Assembly: GCA_910578715.1 (NCBI GenBank) | Contig: CAJTRL010000011.1 | Location: 1-64,000 of the forward strand | Origin: an uncultured Lachnospiraceae bacterium | GTDB lineage: Bacteria > Bacillota > Clostridia > Lachnospirales > Lachnospiraceae | DNA length: 64,000 nucleotides | Direction: 5' to 3' | Part shown: positions 32,891 to 40,810 of the stretch, piece by piece | How positions within the stretch are numbered: the first letter of the stretch is position 1 | Layout: every line of letters starts with the position of its first letter | Notes under the pieces: model-generated | What the model was told of the DNA's origin: nothing | Database searches by the model: none | What the model saw: the letters and a program-made list of their open reading frames with translations, nothing else | Program-made: the position numbers and the translations under genes

Positions 32891-34930
32891 TTATTTGTTT
32901 AAATCTAACTCAATATCACCCGCAAATACCTGGTCTTCCTTGCCAAGTGCGCCAGGGATGATGGTAAACGTATTGGAGATACCATCCTGTGCATCTTTGA
33001 ACGGAAGTTTGGATACGGAAGATAAGGAAGCTACTGCGCCGTGAGTATCACGTCCGTGCATCGGGTTAGCGCCAGGTGCGAACGGCTGTCCTTTTCTACG
33101 TCCGTCAGGTGTGTTCCCGGTAGCCTTACCATACGTTACGTTAGAAGTAATTGTAAGGATAGAGGTTGTCGGAATACCATTGCGGTAGGTATGATGTCTT
33201 CTGATTGCAGTCATGAATTTATGAACAACATCCTGTGCAATCGTATCAACGCGGTCGTCATCATTACCATATTTCGGGAACTCGCCGGTTGTCTTGAAGT
33301 CAACGATGATACCGTCTTCGTCTCTGATTGGCTCAACTTTCGCATACTTGATTGCGGATAAGGAGTCAGCAACGATGGACAGACCTGCAACACCCGTAGC
33401 AAAGTAACGTTTTACGTCTCTGTCATGGAGAGCCATCTCTGCTCTCTCATAGCAGTATTTGTCGTGCATATAGTGGATGATGTTCAGCGTATTTACATAC
33501 ACGTCAGCCTGCCATTCCATCATATCCATGAATTTAGCATATACATCATCATAATCAAGAACATCGCCTGTAACCGGACGGTATTTCGGGCCGACCTGTT
33601 TCTTGGTAACTTCGTCTACACCACCGTTTAACGCGTAGAGCAGACATTTTGCAAGGTTTGCACGAGCGCCGAAGAACTGCATTTCTTTACCGATTACCAT
33701 AGAAGATACACAGCATGCGATGCCGTAGTCGTCACCGTGTGTTACTCTCATAAGGTCATCGTTCTCGTACTGGATGGAAGAAGTCTGGATAGACATCTTA
33801 GCACAGTATTTCTTCCAGTTCTCAGGAAGTCTTGTAGACCAGAGAACTGTCAGGTTCGGTTCCGGAGAAGGACCTAAGTTTGTCAGGGTGTGCAGATAAC
33901 GGAAGCTCATTTTGCTTACTAACGGACGTCCGTCAACGCCGACACCGCCGAGGGATTCGGTTACCCATACCGGGTCGCCTGCGAAAATCTGGTTGTATTC
34001 AGGTGTACGCGCAAATTTAATCAGACGCAGCTTCATGATGAAGTGGTCAACAAATTCCTGAATCTGTTCTTCTGTAAAGGTTCCGTTTGCAAGGTCTCTT
34101 TCCGCATAGCAGTCAAGGAATGTAGAAGTACGTCCAAGAGACATCGCCGCACCGTTCTGCTCTTTTACTGCGCACAGATAACCGAAATAAGTTGCCTGAA
34201 TCGCTTCCTGTACGTTTGTAGCCGGTTTGGAAATATCGCATCCGTAAGAAGCAGCCATTTCTTTCATCAGTTTCAGAGCTACCATCTGTTCGGAAAGTTC
34301 TTCGCGAAGACGGATAACGTCATCTGTCATCACGCGGCCCGTGGAATCTTTCTGAGCCTGTTTGTCTTCAATCAGGTAGTCGATACCGTACAGAGCAACA
34401 CGTCTGTAATCGCCGATGATACGTCCGCGTCCGTAAGCATCCGGAAGACCTGTGATGATATGGGAAGAACGACAAGCTCTCATTTCCTGATTGTAAGCGT
34501 CGAAGCAGCCCGCATTGTGTGTTTTTCTGTGTGTTGAGAAAAATTCGCTGATTTCAGGGTCAACTTCATAACCGTTGTCGGAGCATGCTTTTTCAGCCAT
34601 TCTGATACCGCCGTAAGGCTGTAAGGAACGTTTGAACGGTTTGTCTGTCTGGAAGCCAACGATTTTCTCTTTGCTCTTGTCCAGATAACCCGGTCCGTGG
34701 GATGTAATGGTAGAGATAACTTTCGTATCCATATCCAGTACGCCGCCAGCTTCACGTTCCTGTTTCTGTAAATCAAGAACCTGTGCCCATAAGTCTTTTG
34801 TGTTCTGTGTAGGAGCAGCTAAGAAGGACTCGTCGCCTTCATAGAGGTGATAGTTTTTCTGAATGAAGTCGCGCACATTTACTTCATTCTCCCATTTGCC
34901 GCCTACAAAATCTTTCCATTCTGGTCTCAT
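32891..34930 (-). CDS. pflB: Pyruvate formate-lyase catalytic body lacking glycyl-radical domain
   Basis: Formate acetyltransferase converts pyruvate and CoA to acetyl-CoA and formate. The 679-residue product covers the PFL barrel: MRPEWKDFVGGKW, the SHIITGLPDAYGRGRIIGDYRRVALYG region, the vicinal active-site cysteines Cys406-Cys407 in YGIACCVSS, and NTPDGRRKGQPFAPGANPMHGRD. It stops after GALGKEDQVFAGDIELDLNK, exactly where the radical domain of a normal (about 750-residue) PFL begins. That domain is encoded separately at 32395-32637. ATG 34930 follows AGGAGG; in-frame codons to 34978 are upstream sequence. The stop is clean and followed by a new ribosome binding site, so this is not a simple frameshift. 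Confidence 0.93.
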   Translation of the reverse strand: MRPEWKDFVGGKWENEVNVRDFIQKNYHLYEGDESFLAAPTQNTKDLWAQVLDLQKQEREAGGVLDMDTKVISTITSHGPGYLDKSKEKIVGFQTDKPFKRSLQPYGGIRMAEKACSDNGYEVDPEISEFFSTHRKTHNAGCFDAYNQEMRACRSSHIITGLPDAYGRGRIIGDYRRVALYGIDYLIEDKQAQKDSTGRVMTDDVIRLREELSEQMVALKLMKEMAASYGCDISKPATNVQEAIQATYFGYLCAVKEQNGAAMSLGRTSTFLDCYAERDLANGTFTEEQIQEFVDHFIMKLRLIKFARTPEYNQIFAGDPVWVTESLGGVGVDGRPLVSKMSFRYLHTLTNLGPSPEPNLTVLWSTRLPENWKKYCAKMSIQTSSIQYENDDLMRVTHGDDYGIACCVSSMVIGKEMQFFGARANLAKCLLYALNGGVDEVTKKQVGPKYRPVTGDVLDYDDVYAKFMDMMEWQADVYVNTLNIIHYMHDKYCYERAEMALHDRDVKRYFATGVAGLSIVADSLSAIKYAKVEPIRDEDGIIVDFKTTGEFPKYGNDDDRVDTIAQDVVHKFMTAIRRHHTYRNGIPTTSILTITSNVTYGKATGNTPDGRRKGQPFAPGANPMHGRDTHGAVASLSSVSKLPFKDAQDGISNTFTIIPGALGKEDQVFAGDIELDLNK

Positions 34931-35262
34931 TTTGAAATAGCCTCCTGTTTTAATTATTTTGTTTGATATATTCAGCATATTTTATGGGGAAATATGCCTG
35001 AAAATATGCTTATCCTGTAAAAACATTATATGTTAAAAGCGGAAGTTACGTCAAGTCGGCGAGTGTACTTTTTTGCATACAAACTGTAAATTTTCAAGTA
35101 ATTTTTTGTGAAAATTGTATGTATTTTACAGAGGCAGAATATTATGATAAAATGTAGTAAATTTTTGAAAAATTCATCGGATAAAATGTGCAGATACCGG
35201 AATAGAACAATCGGACAGAAAGCGGCAGATTTTAAAAATTAAAATAAGAAAGGAAACAACCC
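34931..35262. other. Divergent intergenic region pflB / FkbH-like gene
   Basis: 332 bases. It holds the pflB promoter (35025-35054), an 88-base pflB leader, and nested inverted repeats at 35084-35131: AATTTTCA / TGAAAATT inside CTGTAAA / TTTTACAG. These are candidate operator sites for redox control. No small gene is seen. Confidence 0.6.
35025..35054 (-). promoter_or_regulatory. Strong promoter of the pfl operon
   Basis: On the minus strand TTGACG (35054-35049), 18 bases, and a perfect TATAAT (35030-35025). It predicts a start near 35018 and a leader of about 88 bases. Confidence 0.75.
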
Positions 35263-37101
35263 TTGAAAGAACTGGAATACCCTTTTGATTCGGACTACAT
35301 TTTAAAGAAAAGAAAAGCGCTCAAAAAGGCGCTGCTTAACGAAAAAGAGCAGAACAGGCCAAAGAAGCGGATTGCGGTACTTGGCGGTTCGACAACCCAT
35401 GATATCAAAGAAATGCTGGAGCTTTTTCTGCTGAATGCGGGAATCGAGCCCGCGTTTTATGAGTCGGAATACAATCAGTACTGGCAGGATGTAATGTTTG
35501 ACAACCCGGAGCTTATTTCTTTTCAGCCGGACCTCGTTTTTATCCATACAAGCACCAGAAATATTGCGGAGTTTCCGAAAATCGGGGATTCACAGGAGCA
35601 GATTTCAGAACTGACAGAGGCAGTTTATGCGCCTTTTGAACAGATGTGGAAAAAGATTTCGGAAGTTTACCGGTGCCCGGTCATTCAGAATAATTTTGAA
35701 CCGCCCTGTTACCGTCTGCTTGGGAATATGGATTTCAGCGACCCACACGGGCGCGTGCATTTTATAAACGGGCTGAATGCGAAATTTGCGGCTTATGCGG
35801 CAGACCACCGGAATTTTTATATAAACGATATTCATTATATGGCTTCCTGTTACGGCCTCCAGAAGTGGGCAGACCCGCTTTACTGGCATATGTATAAATA
35901 TGCCTGCGCGGTACAGGCGATACCGGAGCTTGCTTATAACCTGGCCAATATCATCAAATCCATTTACGGAAAAAATCAGAAGGCTTTCGTGCTGGATTTG
36001 GATAATACGCTCTGGGGCGGCGTTGTTGGAGACGACGGGGCGGACAACATCGAAATCGGACAGGAAACGCCGATGGGACAGCTTTACAGTGAGTTTCAGG
36101 GGTATCTGAAAGCGCATAAGGACCTGGGTGTCCTGCTGACGGTCGATTCCAAAAATGATGAGGAAAATGCGCTGGCGGGCTTAAACCGCCCCGACAGCGT
36201 TTTAAAACCGGAAGATTTTCTCGTTATCAAAGCGAACTGGGAGAATAAAGACCGGAATCTGCTGGAAATAGCGGAGGAGCTGAATATCGGTGCGGACAGT
36301 CTTGTGTTTGTGGACGACAATCCGGCGGAACGCCATATCGTGGAATCCCGGATTCCCGGCGTTAAAGTGCCGGAAATTGCGGATGCGGCGGGATTTATCA
36401 CGACCCTTGACCGGGCCGGTTATTTTGAGGTGACAAACCTTTCGGCGGACGACCTGGAGCGGAACCGGATGTATCAGGCCAATGCGGAACGCAGGAAACA
36501 GGAAGCGAACTTTGCGAATTATGAGGACTATCTGCTTTCTCTGGAAATGCGCGCGCAGATAAAGCCTTTTGCGCCGTTATATATGGCGCGGATTGCCCAG
36601 CTGACCAACAAAAGCAATCAGTTCAACCTGACGACGAAACGGTGCAGTCAGAGCGATATCGAAAGAATCGCGGAGGATGCTTCTTATATCACGCTGTATG
36701 GAAAGCTGGAGGACAAGTTTGGCGATAACGGCGTTGTCTCGGTGGTTTTCGGACATTGCGACGGGGAGGACAAAACGCTTTTTCATATTGACCTGTGGCT
36801 GATGAGCTGCCGCGTGCTGAAGCGGGATATGGAGTACGCCATGATGGACGAGCTTGTGTCACAGTGTGAAAAACGGGGAATCAGGCGGCTGAAAGGATAT
36901 TATTATCCGACGGCCAAGAACGGAATGGTAAAAGAATTTTACGGATTACAGGGATTTACGAAAACGGGCGCAGACGCCGAAGGGAATACGGAATGGGAAT
37001 TTGTGATTCCGGAGCGGTATGAGAGAAAGAATAAGGTAATCAGGGTCAATGAAGCAGAGGAAAGTGTTGGCGGATGTGCAGAGGAAAATATTGGCGGATG
37101 A
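35263..37101 (+). CDS. SGNH-HAD(FkbH)-GNAT three-domain protein
   Basis: The 612-residue product has an N-terminal SGNH/GDSL-like domain (IAVLGGSTTHDIKEML near residue 38, then FQPDLVFIHTSTRN), a HAD-IIIC/FkbH domain with FVLDLDNTLWGGVVGDDG near residue 244 and SLVFVDDNPAERHIV, and a C-terminal GNAT-like region (LTNKSNQFNLTTKR...LKGYYYPTAKNGMV). FkbH-type enzymes load glyceryl groups from 1,3-bisphosphoglycerate onto carrier proteins, but no carrier protein or synthase gene is adjacent, so the substrate is unknown. The start is TTG 35263 behind AGAAAGGAA. The C-terminus ends with a duplicated AEE-x-GG unit. Confidence 0.82.
   Translation: MKELEYPFDSDYILKKRKALKKALLNEKEQNRPKKRIAVLGGSTTHDIKEMLELFLLNAGIEPAFYESEYNQYWQDVMFDNPELISFQPDLVFIHTSTRNIAEFPKIGDSQEQISELTEAVYAPFEQMWKKISEVYRCPVIQNNFEPPCYRLLGNMDFSDPHGRVHFINGLNAKFAAYAADHRNFYINDIHYMASCYGLQKWADPLYWHMYKYACAVQAIPELAYNLANIIKSIYGKNQKAFVLDLDNTLWGGVVGDDGADNIEIGQETPMGQLYSEFQGYLKAHKDLGVLLTVDSKNDEENALAGLNRPDSVLKPEDFLVIKANWENKDRNLLEIAEELNIGADSLVFVDDNPAERHIVESRIPGVKVPEIADAAGFITTLDRAGYFEVTNLSADDLERNRMYQANAERRKQEANFANYEDYLLSLEMRAQIKPFAPLYMARIAQLTNKSNQFNLTTKRCSQSDIERIAEDASYITLYGKLEDKFGDNGVVSVVFGHCDGEDKTLFHIDLWLMSCRVLKRDMEYAMMDELVSQCEKRGIRRLKGYYYPTAKNGMVKEFYGLQGFTKTGADAEGNTEWEFVIPERYERKNKVIRVNEAEESVGGCAEENIGG
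37051..37099 (+). repeat. Imperfect 24-base tandem duplication at a gene end
   Basis: Two copies of a unit beginning GCAGAGGAAA and ending TTGGCGGATG lie head to tail in the last codons of the FkbH-like gene. They encode AEESVGGC and AEENIGG, and the second copy runs into the stop codon. This looks like a recent in-frame duplication. Confidence 0.7.
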
Positions 37102-37104
37102 TAC

Positions 37105-37133
37105 TTGCGGGAATTTCATTTTCGGTTTATACT
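37105..37133 (+). promoter_or_regulatory. Promoter of the DUF1858 gene
   Basis: TTGCGG (37105-37110), 17 bases, TATACT (37128-37133), about 70 bases upstream of the ATG. Confidence 0.5.
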
Positions 37134-37202
37134 GTGTAGGCATAAAATAAACGCGTCAGGCAAAGCTATAAATAAATCTAAGGAAAACTGGAGGTATGAA
37201 TC

Positions 37203-37397
37203 ATGGCAGAAATTACAAAGGATATGACAATCGGTGAAATTTTAAGAACCAATCCCGATGTGGCGCCGATTCTGATGAATGCGGGGATGCACTGTCTCGG
37301 ATGCCCGTCCGCACAGGGAGAGTCTCTGGAAGAGGCGGCAATGGTGCACGGTATGAACATCGACGAGCTGATGACGCAGATTGCGGCGTTATCATAA
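37203..37397 (+). CDS. DUF1858 / hybrid-cluster-associated redox disulfide protein
   Basis: A 64-residue protein of the DUF1858 type: ITKDMTIGEILRTNPDVAPILMNAGMHCLGCPSAQGESLEEAAMVHGMNIDELMTQI. The C-L-G-C pair in the centre is the proposed redox or metal-binding disulfide. Family members often occur in anaerobes near redox enzymes; the exact role is unknown. GGAGG precedes the ATG. A terminator follows. Confidence 0.9.
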   Translation: MAEITKDMTIGEILRTNPDVAPILMNAGMHCLGCPSAQGESLEEAAMVHGMNIDELMTQIAALS

Positions 37398-37430
37398 CCG
37401 GAAAGCCAATTTAGAAAAAATATCCGTAAA

Positions 37431-37470
37431 AAAGACAGCCTGCCGGAAACGGTATGCTGTCTTATTTGTT
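37431..37470. terminator. Bidirectional terminator, DUF1858 / mecA
   Basis: Stem AAGACAGC / GCTGTCTT with an inner GCCG / CGGT pair around GAAA. On the minus strand a run of T follows the stem, ending mecA; on the plus strand the tail is CTTATTTG. Confidence 0.8.
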
Positions 37471-37490
37471 GAAAGATTTGTCCGTCTGAC

Positions 37491-38243
37491 TTAAATCGCT
37501 GCCAGAGACTGGAGCGCCCTGTCTTTGATGACCGATTCGCAATGCTCTTCCAGATAGGATTCCGCGGCGGCGGAAAAACGTTCCTGCCTGCCGTATTCGG
37601 TAAGCATGTTGCAGAGACGGTTGAAGTCTGCGGCCGAAGAATTTTCCGGACTGACCAGAAGCAGATAAGAACCGTCCTGTTCTTTTTTGTATAAAGAATT
37701 TTCATGGTGGCAGAGAGGCGCGGCAATATGCGCGAATCTCATGATGTCATACAGAGAAGAAAATGCGAACATGCGGGGCGTATGCGCCGCCGATACAGTA
37801 TCGTCTGCCGGGGACGTCTTCTTGTTCCCGGAATCTGAAAGGGATGAGGAGCGGCTCTGCTGGTCCATTTTACGCAGCATATCCAGCATTTCGTCGGCAC
37901 TGTCGGCAAAGGCTTCCATAATATCCTCTGTATCTTCCGATTCTTCGTGATGTACGGAAGGCGCAAACTTGGAAAAACGGGTATCCAGTTCTTCCGGGTC
38001 TTCTACTTTGGTAATGATAAGAACAATACATTCCGCGTTTAAAGGAATCGCTTCTATCATAAGCGGAATATCCTCTGCCTCAAATCCACATTCACAGGCG
38101 GCCTGCTGCATCATATCGCGGAAAAGATTCTTGGCTTTTTCCGTGCCATAGGCGAGTTCGCTAATTTTCAGTTCTCTATCGGCAAGGTCTTCCCTTGTGA
38201 GCGTGCATCGAATCTGGTGCTCATTTACTTTCTCGATTTTCAT
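37491..38243 (-). CDS. mecA: Adaptor protein MecA
   Basis: MecA-type adaptors deliver substrates to ClpC(P) and help assemble the ClpC hexamer. The 250-residue product has the N-terminal substrate-binding domain (MKIEKVNEHQIRCTLTREDLADRELKISELAYGTEKAKNLFRDMMQQA), an acidic and serine-rich linker, and a C-terminal ClpC-binding domain (FAFSSLYDIMRFAH, ending LEEHCESVIKDRALQSL). The AGGATGTG upstream fits as ribosome binding site. It is transcribed alone. Confidence 0.9.
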   Translation of the reverse strand: MKIEKVNEHQIRCTLTREDLADRELKISELAYGTEKAKNLFRDMMQQAACECGFEAEDIPLMIEAIPLNAECIVLIITKVEDPEELDTRFSKFAPSVHHEESEDTEDIMEAFADSADEMLDMLRKMDQQSRSSSLSDSGNKKTSPADDTVSAAHTPRMFAFSSLYDIMRFAHIAAPLCHHENSLYKKEQDGSYLLLVSPENSSAADFNRLCNMLTEYGRQERFSAAAESYLEEHCESVIKDRALQSLAAI

Positions 38244-38306
38244 AATATCACATCCTTACTATAAGATACTGCTACTGTTAATGTATGTGATGACGAAACT
38301 AAAAGT

Positions 38307-38335
38307 ATCTTATACTTTGTATTAATTTAAGTCAA
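38307..38335 (-). promoter_or_regulatory. Promoter of mecA
   Basis: On the minus strand TTGACT (38335-38330), 17 bases, TAAGAT (38312-38307). The -10 lies within a small AAGTAT / ATACTT inverted repeat, a possible operator. Confidence 0.55.
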
Positions 38336-38382
38336 TAGTATGACAAAACTCTTTAAAAAAATTTTATATTTTTAGAAATTGC

Positions 38383-38411
38383 TTGCTTTTTTGTCAAAAC
38401 ATGGATATAAT
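38383..38411 (+). promoter_or_regulatory. Orphan plus-strand promoter
   Basis: TTGCTT (38383-38388), 17 bases, perfect TATAAT (38406-38411). The nearest plus-strand gene is about 500 bases away and has its own promoter, so this one may drive a small RNA. Confidence 0.5.
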
Positions 38412-38417
38412 GGCAAC

Positions 38418-38576
38418 AAGATGTCTCCTGACAATCTGCATGGGAAGGGGGCAATGTGCAAATATTTTTCAGGGAAATCTGTTTCTCATATTGGTAACAG
38501 AGGGTTGAAAATCATTCTTAATATAATATGAGGAAGTCTTACAGGCTTATGTGCCTGGTCGTAGAATAATTTTTTT
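38418..38576 (+). ncRNA. Candidate small non-coding RNA
   Basis: About 160 bases downstream of the orphan promoter. A stable 11-bp stem (38482-38492 with 38525-38535, TTTCTCATATT / AATATGAGGAA, one wobble) closes a 32-base loop. A second hairpin CAGGC / GCCTG (38542-38557) is followed 12 bases later by seven T, a loose terminator-like end. No open frame with a ribosome binding site is present. I could not assign it to a known RNA family such as 6S or SRP RNA. Confidence 0.35.
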
Positions 38577-38854
38577 CATTCGTTTTCACAATTATAATTC
38601 ACAGGGATTGAAAAGGTTATACAGGTATTTTTTAAAATTTTATGCACGTCGGAGATGTCTTGATGATTCTTTCTAAGTCTGCCGGATGGTATGCGGCCGG
38701 AGCCGTTTGCTGTAACATCACGGATTCCTTTTGGAGCGGCGGCCGGATATCCGAGGGCAATTTGGACGTTTTTGCGGATAAAATTATATACGGGAAGTCC
38801 CCGCTTCTTTTGCACGGCTTTTCGCAAAAATCGTCAAAAAAAGTAAAAATATTA
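38577..38854. other. Intergenic remainder before the GH18 gene
   Basis: The rest of the 667-base gap between mecA and the GH18 gene. It is AT-rich, then G+C-rich near 38690-38760. A 76-codon plus-strand open frame lacks a convincing ribosome binding site and domain, and I see no defined structure here. Confidence 0.4.
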
Positions 38855-38883
38855 ATGACGCTGAAAGAATAGTCTGGTATAAT
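38855..38883 (+). promoter_or_regulatory. Promoter of the GH18 gene
   Basis: ATGACG (38855-38860), 17 bases, TATAAT (38878-38883), giving a very short leader before the ribosome binding site GGAAAGGAG. Confidence 0.65.
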
Positions 38884-38910
38884 AAGGGCGGTCGGAAAGG
38901 AGCTGGACAG

Positions 38911-40611
38911 ATGAAAAAAATAATTCCGGTGATAGTCGCGGTCGTCCTTATTTTGATAGTCGCGGCGGCAGGATTTGGTTCGATACTGATAGAGAAATAT
39001 TCTTATTCCAAAGAACGGGCGGATTTGGAGGAATACTTCGGCCTTCTGGAAGCGGATGACGCAGCCATCATCCTTCAGGATGCCCAGGTCGAGGAATACG
39101 CGAAAGTATGGGACGGCATCTGTTATTTTGATTTTGCCACGGTGCAGAAATATTTTAATGACAGATTTTACGAAGACAAGCTGGAAAGTCTTCTTTTATA
39201 TACGACGCCGGATTCCATTATCCGTACGGAAATCGGGACATCCGTTTACAGTACCAGCGCCGGGGAGGCGAAAGACACCGGCTATATTATTGCGCGGTAT
39301 GATGATGATGTGCTTTATGTGGCGGCGGAATATGTGAAAAAATACACGAATTTTTCTTATAAATTGTTTGCAGACCCTTACCATGTCCAGGTGGACACGG
39401 AGTGGAACGAACGTCAGGCGGCGGATATTACCAAAGATACACAGGTAAGATATCAGGGCGGCATTAAGAGCGATATTCTGACGGATGTGGAAGCGGGAGA
39501 CAGTGTCATCATTCTGGAAGAAATGGAGAACTGGACGAAGGTTAAAACGCGCAATTCTTATATCGGTTATGTGGAAAATAAAAGGCTGTCTGAGAAATAC
39601 AGCGAGGAGCCCGTGCCGGTGACGGATTATGTGGAACCGGAATATACGAGCATTTCCAGGGACCATACGATAAATCTGGCATGGCATGCGATATACAGCA
39701 TGGGCGGAAACGATACGCTGAACGAGGTGCTTCTGACGACCCAGAGCATCAACACGATTTCACCGACATGGTTTATTCTGACGGGGAATCAGGGAGATTT
39801 TACCAGCCTTGCTTCTCTGGAGTATGTAAACGCGGCGCATGAGAGAGGACTTGAAGTGTGGGCGCTTATCAGTAACATTTCGGATACGGAAACGTTTGAT
39901 ATGTATGAAATTCTTTCGAGGACGAGCGTCAGGGAGCGTCTGATTAACAATCTGATTGCGACGGCTCTTGAATACAATCTGGACGGACTGAATATCGACT
40001 TTGAAAATATCGGCGTCGATGCGGGAGAAGGTTTTATCGAGTTCATCAGGGAGCTGTCCATTCCATGCAGGGCGAACGGCATCGTGCTGTCGGTGGATAA
40101 TTATGTGCCAATGGGTTATAACAATTATTATCACCGGAAAGAACAGGGCGTGGTGGCCGATTATGTTATTATTATGGGCTATGACGAGCATCATGGCAAT
40201 AGCGAAGAAGCGGGCTCCGTTGCCTCGATTAATTTTGTGGAAAACGGCATCGCGAACACCGTTGCCGAAGTGCCGCCGGAAAAGGTCATCAATGCGGTTC
40301 CTTTCTATACGAGGATATGGGAGACGAACGGCACGACGGTGACGAGCCAGGTGGTCGGCATGGATATGGCACAGGAATATATCAGGAATCATGGTATTGT
40401 TACCAGCTGGGATGAGGCGGCCTGTCAGAACTATGGAGAGTATCAGTCTGGCAACAGTTATTTTCAGGTCTGGCTGGAAGATACGGAGTCCCTGAAGGTC
40501 AAGCTGAATATCATGAAAAAGTATAATATCGCGGGCGTTGCGGAATGGCGGCTGGGCCTTGAATCGCCGATTGTATGGGATACGATTGCGGAGTATGTGA
40601 ACGGAAACTGA
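38911..40611 (+). CDS. Membrane-anchored GH18-family glycosidase with SH3-like domain
   Basis: The 566-residue product has an N-terminal membrane anchor (VIVAVVLILIVAAAGFGSILI), an extracellular region with a bacterial SH3-like segment (ADITKDTQVRYQGGIKSDILTDVEAGDSVIILEEMENWTKVKTRNSYIGYVENKRL), and a C-terminal glycosyl hydrolase 18 barrel with the catalytic DGLNIDFEN motif (DxxDxDxE) and the ADYVIIMGYDEH strand. This layout is shared with cell-wall and spore-cortex hydrolases such as the YaaH/YdhD group, acting on N-acetylglucosaminyl bonds. It has its own promoter. The substrate is inferred from the domain only. Confidence 0.87.
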   Translation: MKKIIPVIVAVVLILIVAAAGFGSILIEKYSYSKERADLEEYFGLLEADDAAIILQDAQVEEYAKVWDGICYFDFATVQKYFNDRFYEDKLESLLLYTTPDSIIRTEIGTSVYSTSAGEAKDTGYIIARYDDDVLYVAAEYVKKYTNFSYKLFADPYHVQVDTEWNERQAADITKDTQVRYQGGIKSDILTDVEAGDSVIILEEMENWTKVKTRNSYIGYVENKRLSEKYSEEPVPVTDYVEPEYTSISRDHTINLAWHAIYSMGGNDTLNEVLLTTQSINTISPTWFILTGNQGDFTSLASLEYVNAAHERGLEVWALISNISDTETFDMYEILSRTSVRERLINNLIATALEYNLDGLNIDFENIGVDAGEGFIEFIRELSIPCRANGIVLSVDNYVPMGYNNYYHRKEQGVVADYVIIMGYDEHHGNSEEAGSVASINFVENGIANTVAEVPPEKVINAVPFYTRIWETNGTTVTSQVVGMDMAQEYIRNHGIVTSWDEAACQNYGEYQSGNSYFQVWLEDTESLKVKLNIMKKYNIAGVAEWRLGLESPIVWDTIAEYVNGN

Positions 40612-40655
40612 GCGAACCCTGTAAATAAGCAGGCGGGTGGCTGTGAGCGGATGAC

Positions 40656-40752
40656 GGCAGTGCCGGGGCTGTGATTGCGATTCGGCAGTTTCTTGCGATT
40701 AAATATATGACTGCCAGATTTTACGGAAATCGGTTTCCGTAATGACGGCAGT
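40656..40752 (+). promoter_or_regulatory. Leader with alternative hairpins before the ECF transporter
   Basis: ACTGCC at 40710-40715 can pair with GGCAGT downstream (40747-40752), enclosing a perfect 9-bp stem TTACGGAAA / TTTCCGTAA (40721-40742), or with GGCAGT upstream at 40684-40689 or 40656-40661. A possible promoter is TTGCGA (40675-40680), 18 bases, TTAAAT (40699-40704). The nine-base palindrome could be a repressor operator just after the start site, or the leader could switch between folds. No known riboswitch consensus is recognised. Confidence 0.45.
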
Positions 40753-40810
40753 TTCATATAGAGTATGACCACAGAGGATGGTCTTGCAATGATGAAGGAG
40801 GAGAAGTGAA

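Noticed and set aside
32395..34930. pflB as a frameshifted pseudogene
   Set aside because: The body ends at a clean stop, and each downstream piece has its own start codon and strong ribosome binding site, with a further intact gene between them. A simple frameshift would not create these.
34931..35262. Rex operator upstream of pflB
   Set aside because: TTGTGAAAATT resembles one half-site, but the other half is not present; reported only as an unassigned inverted repeat.
38307..38400. CtsR operator upstream of mecA
   Set aside because: AGTCAAT and ATGACAA are near each other, but the heptad direct repeat does not match the GGTCAAA consensus.
38418..38576. Identification as 6S RNA or SRP RNA
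   Set aside because: The length is right for 6S, but I could not fold a long rod with a central bubble, and the SRP tetraloop motif is absent. It is left as an unnamed candidate.
38642..38872. 76-codon open frame before the GH18 gene
   Set aside because: No convincing ribosome binding site or recognisable domain, and the GH18 promoter lies inside its end.
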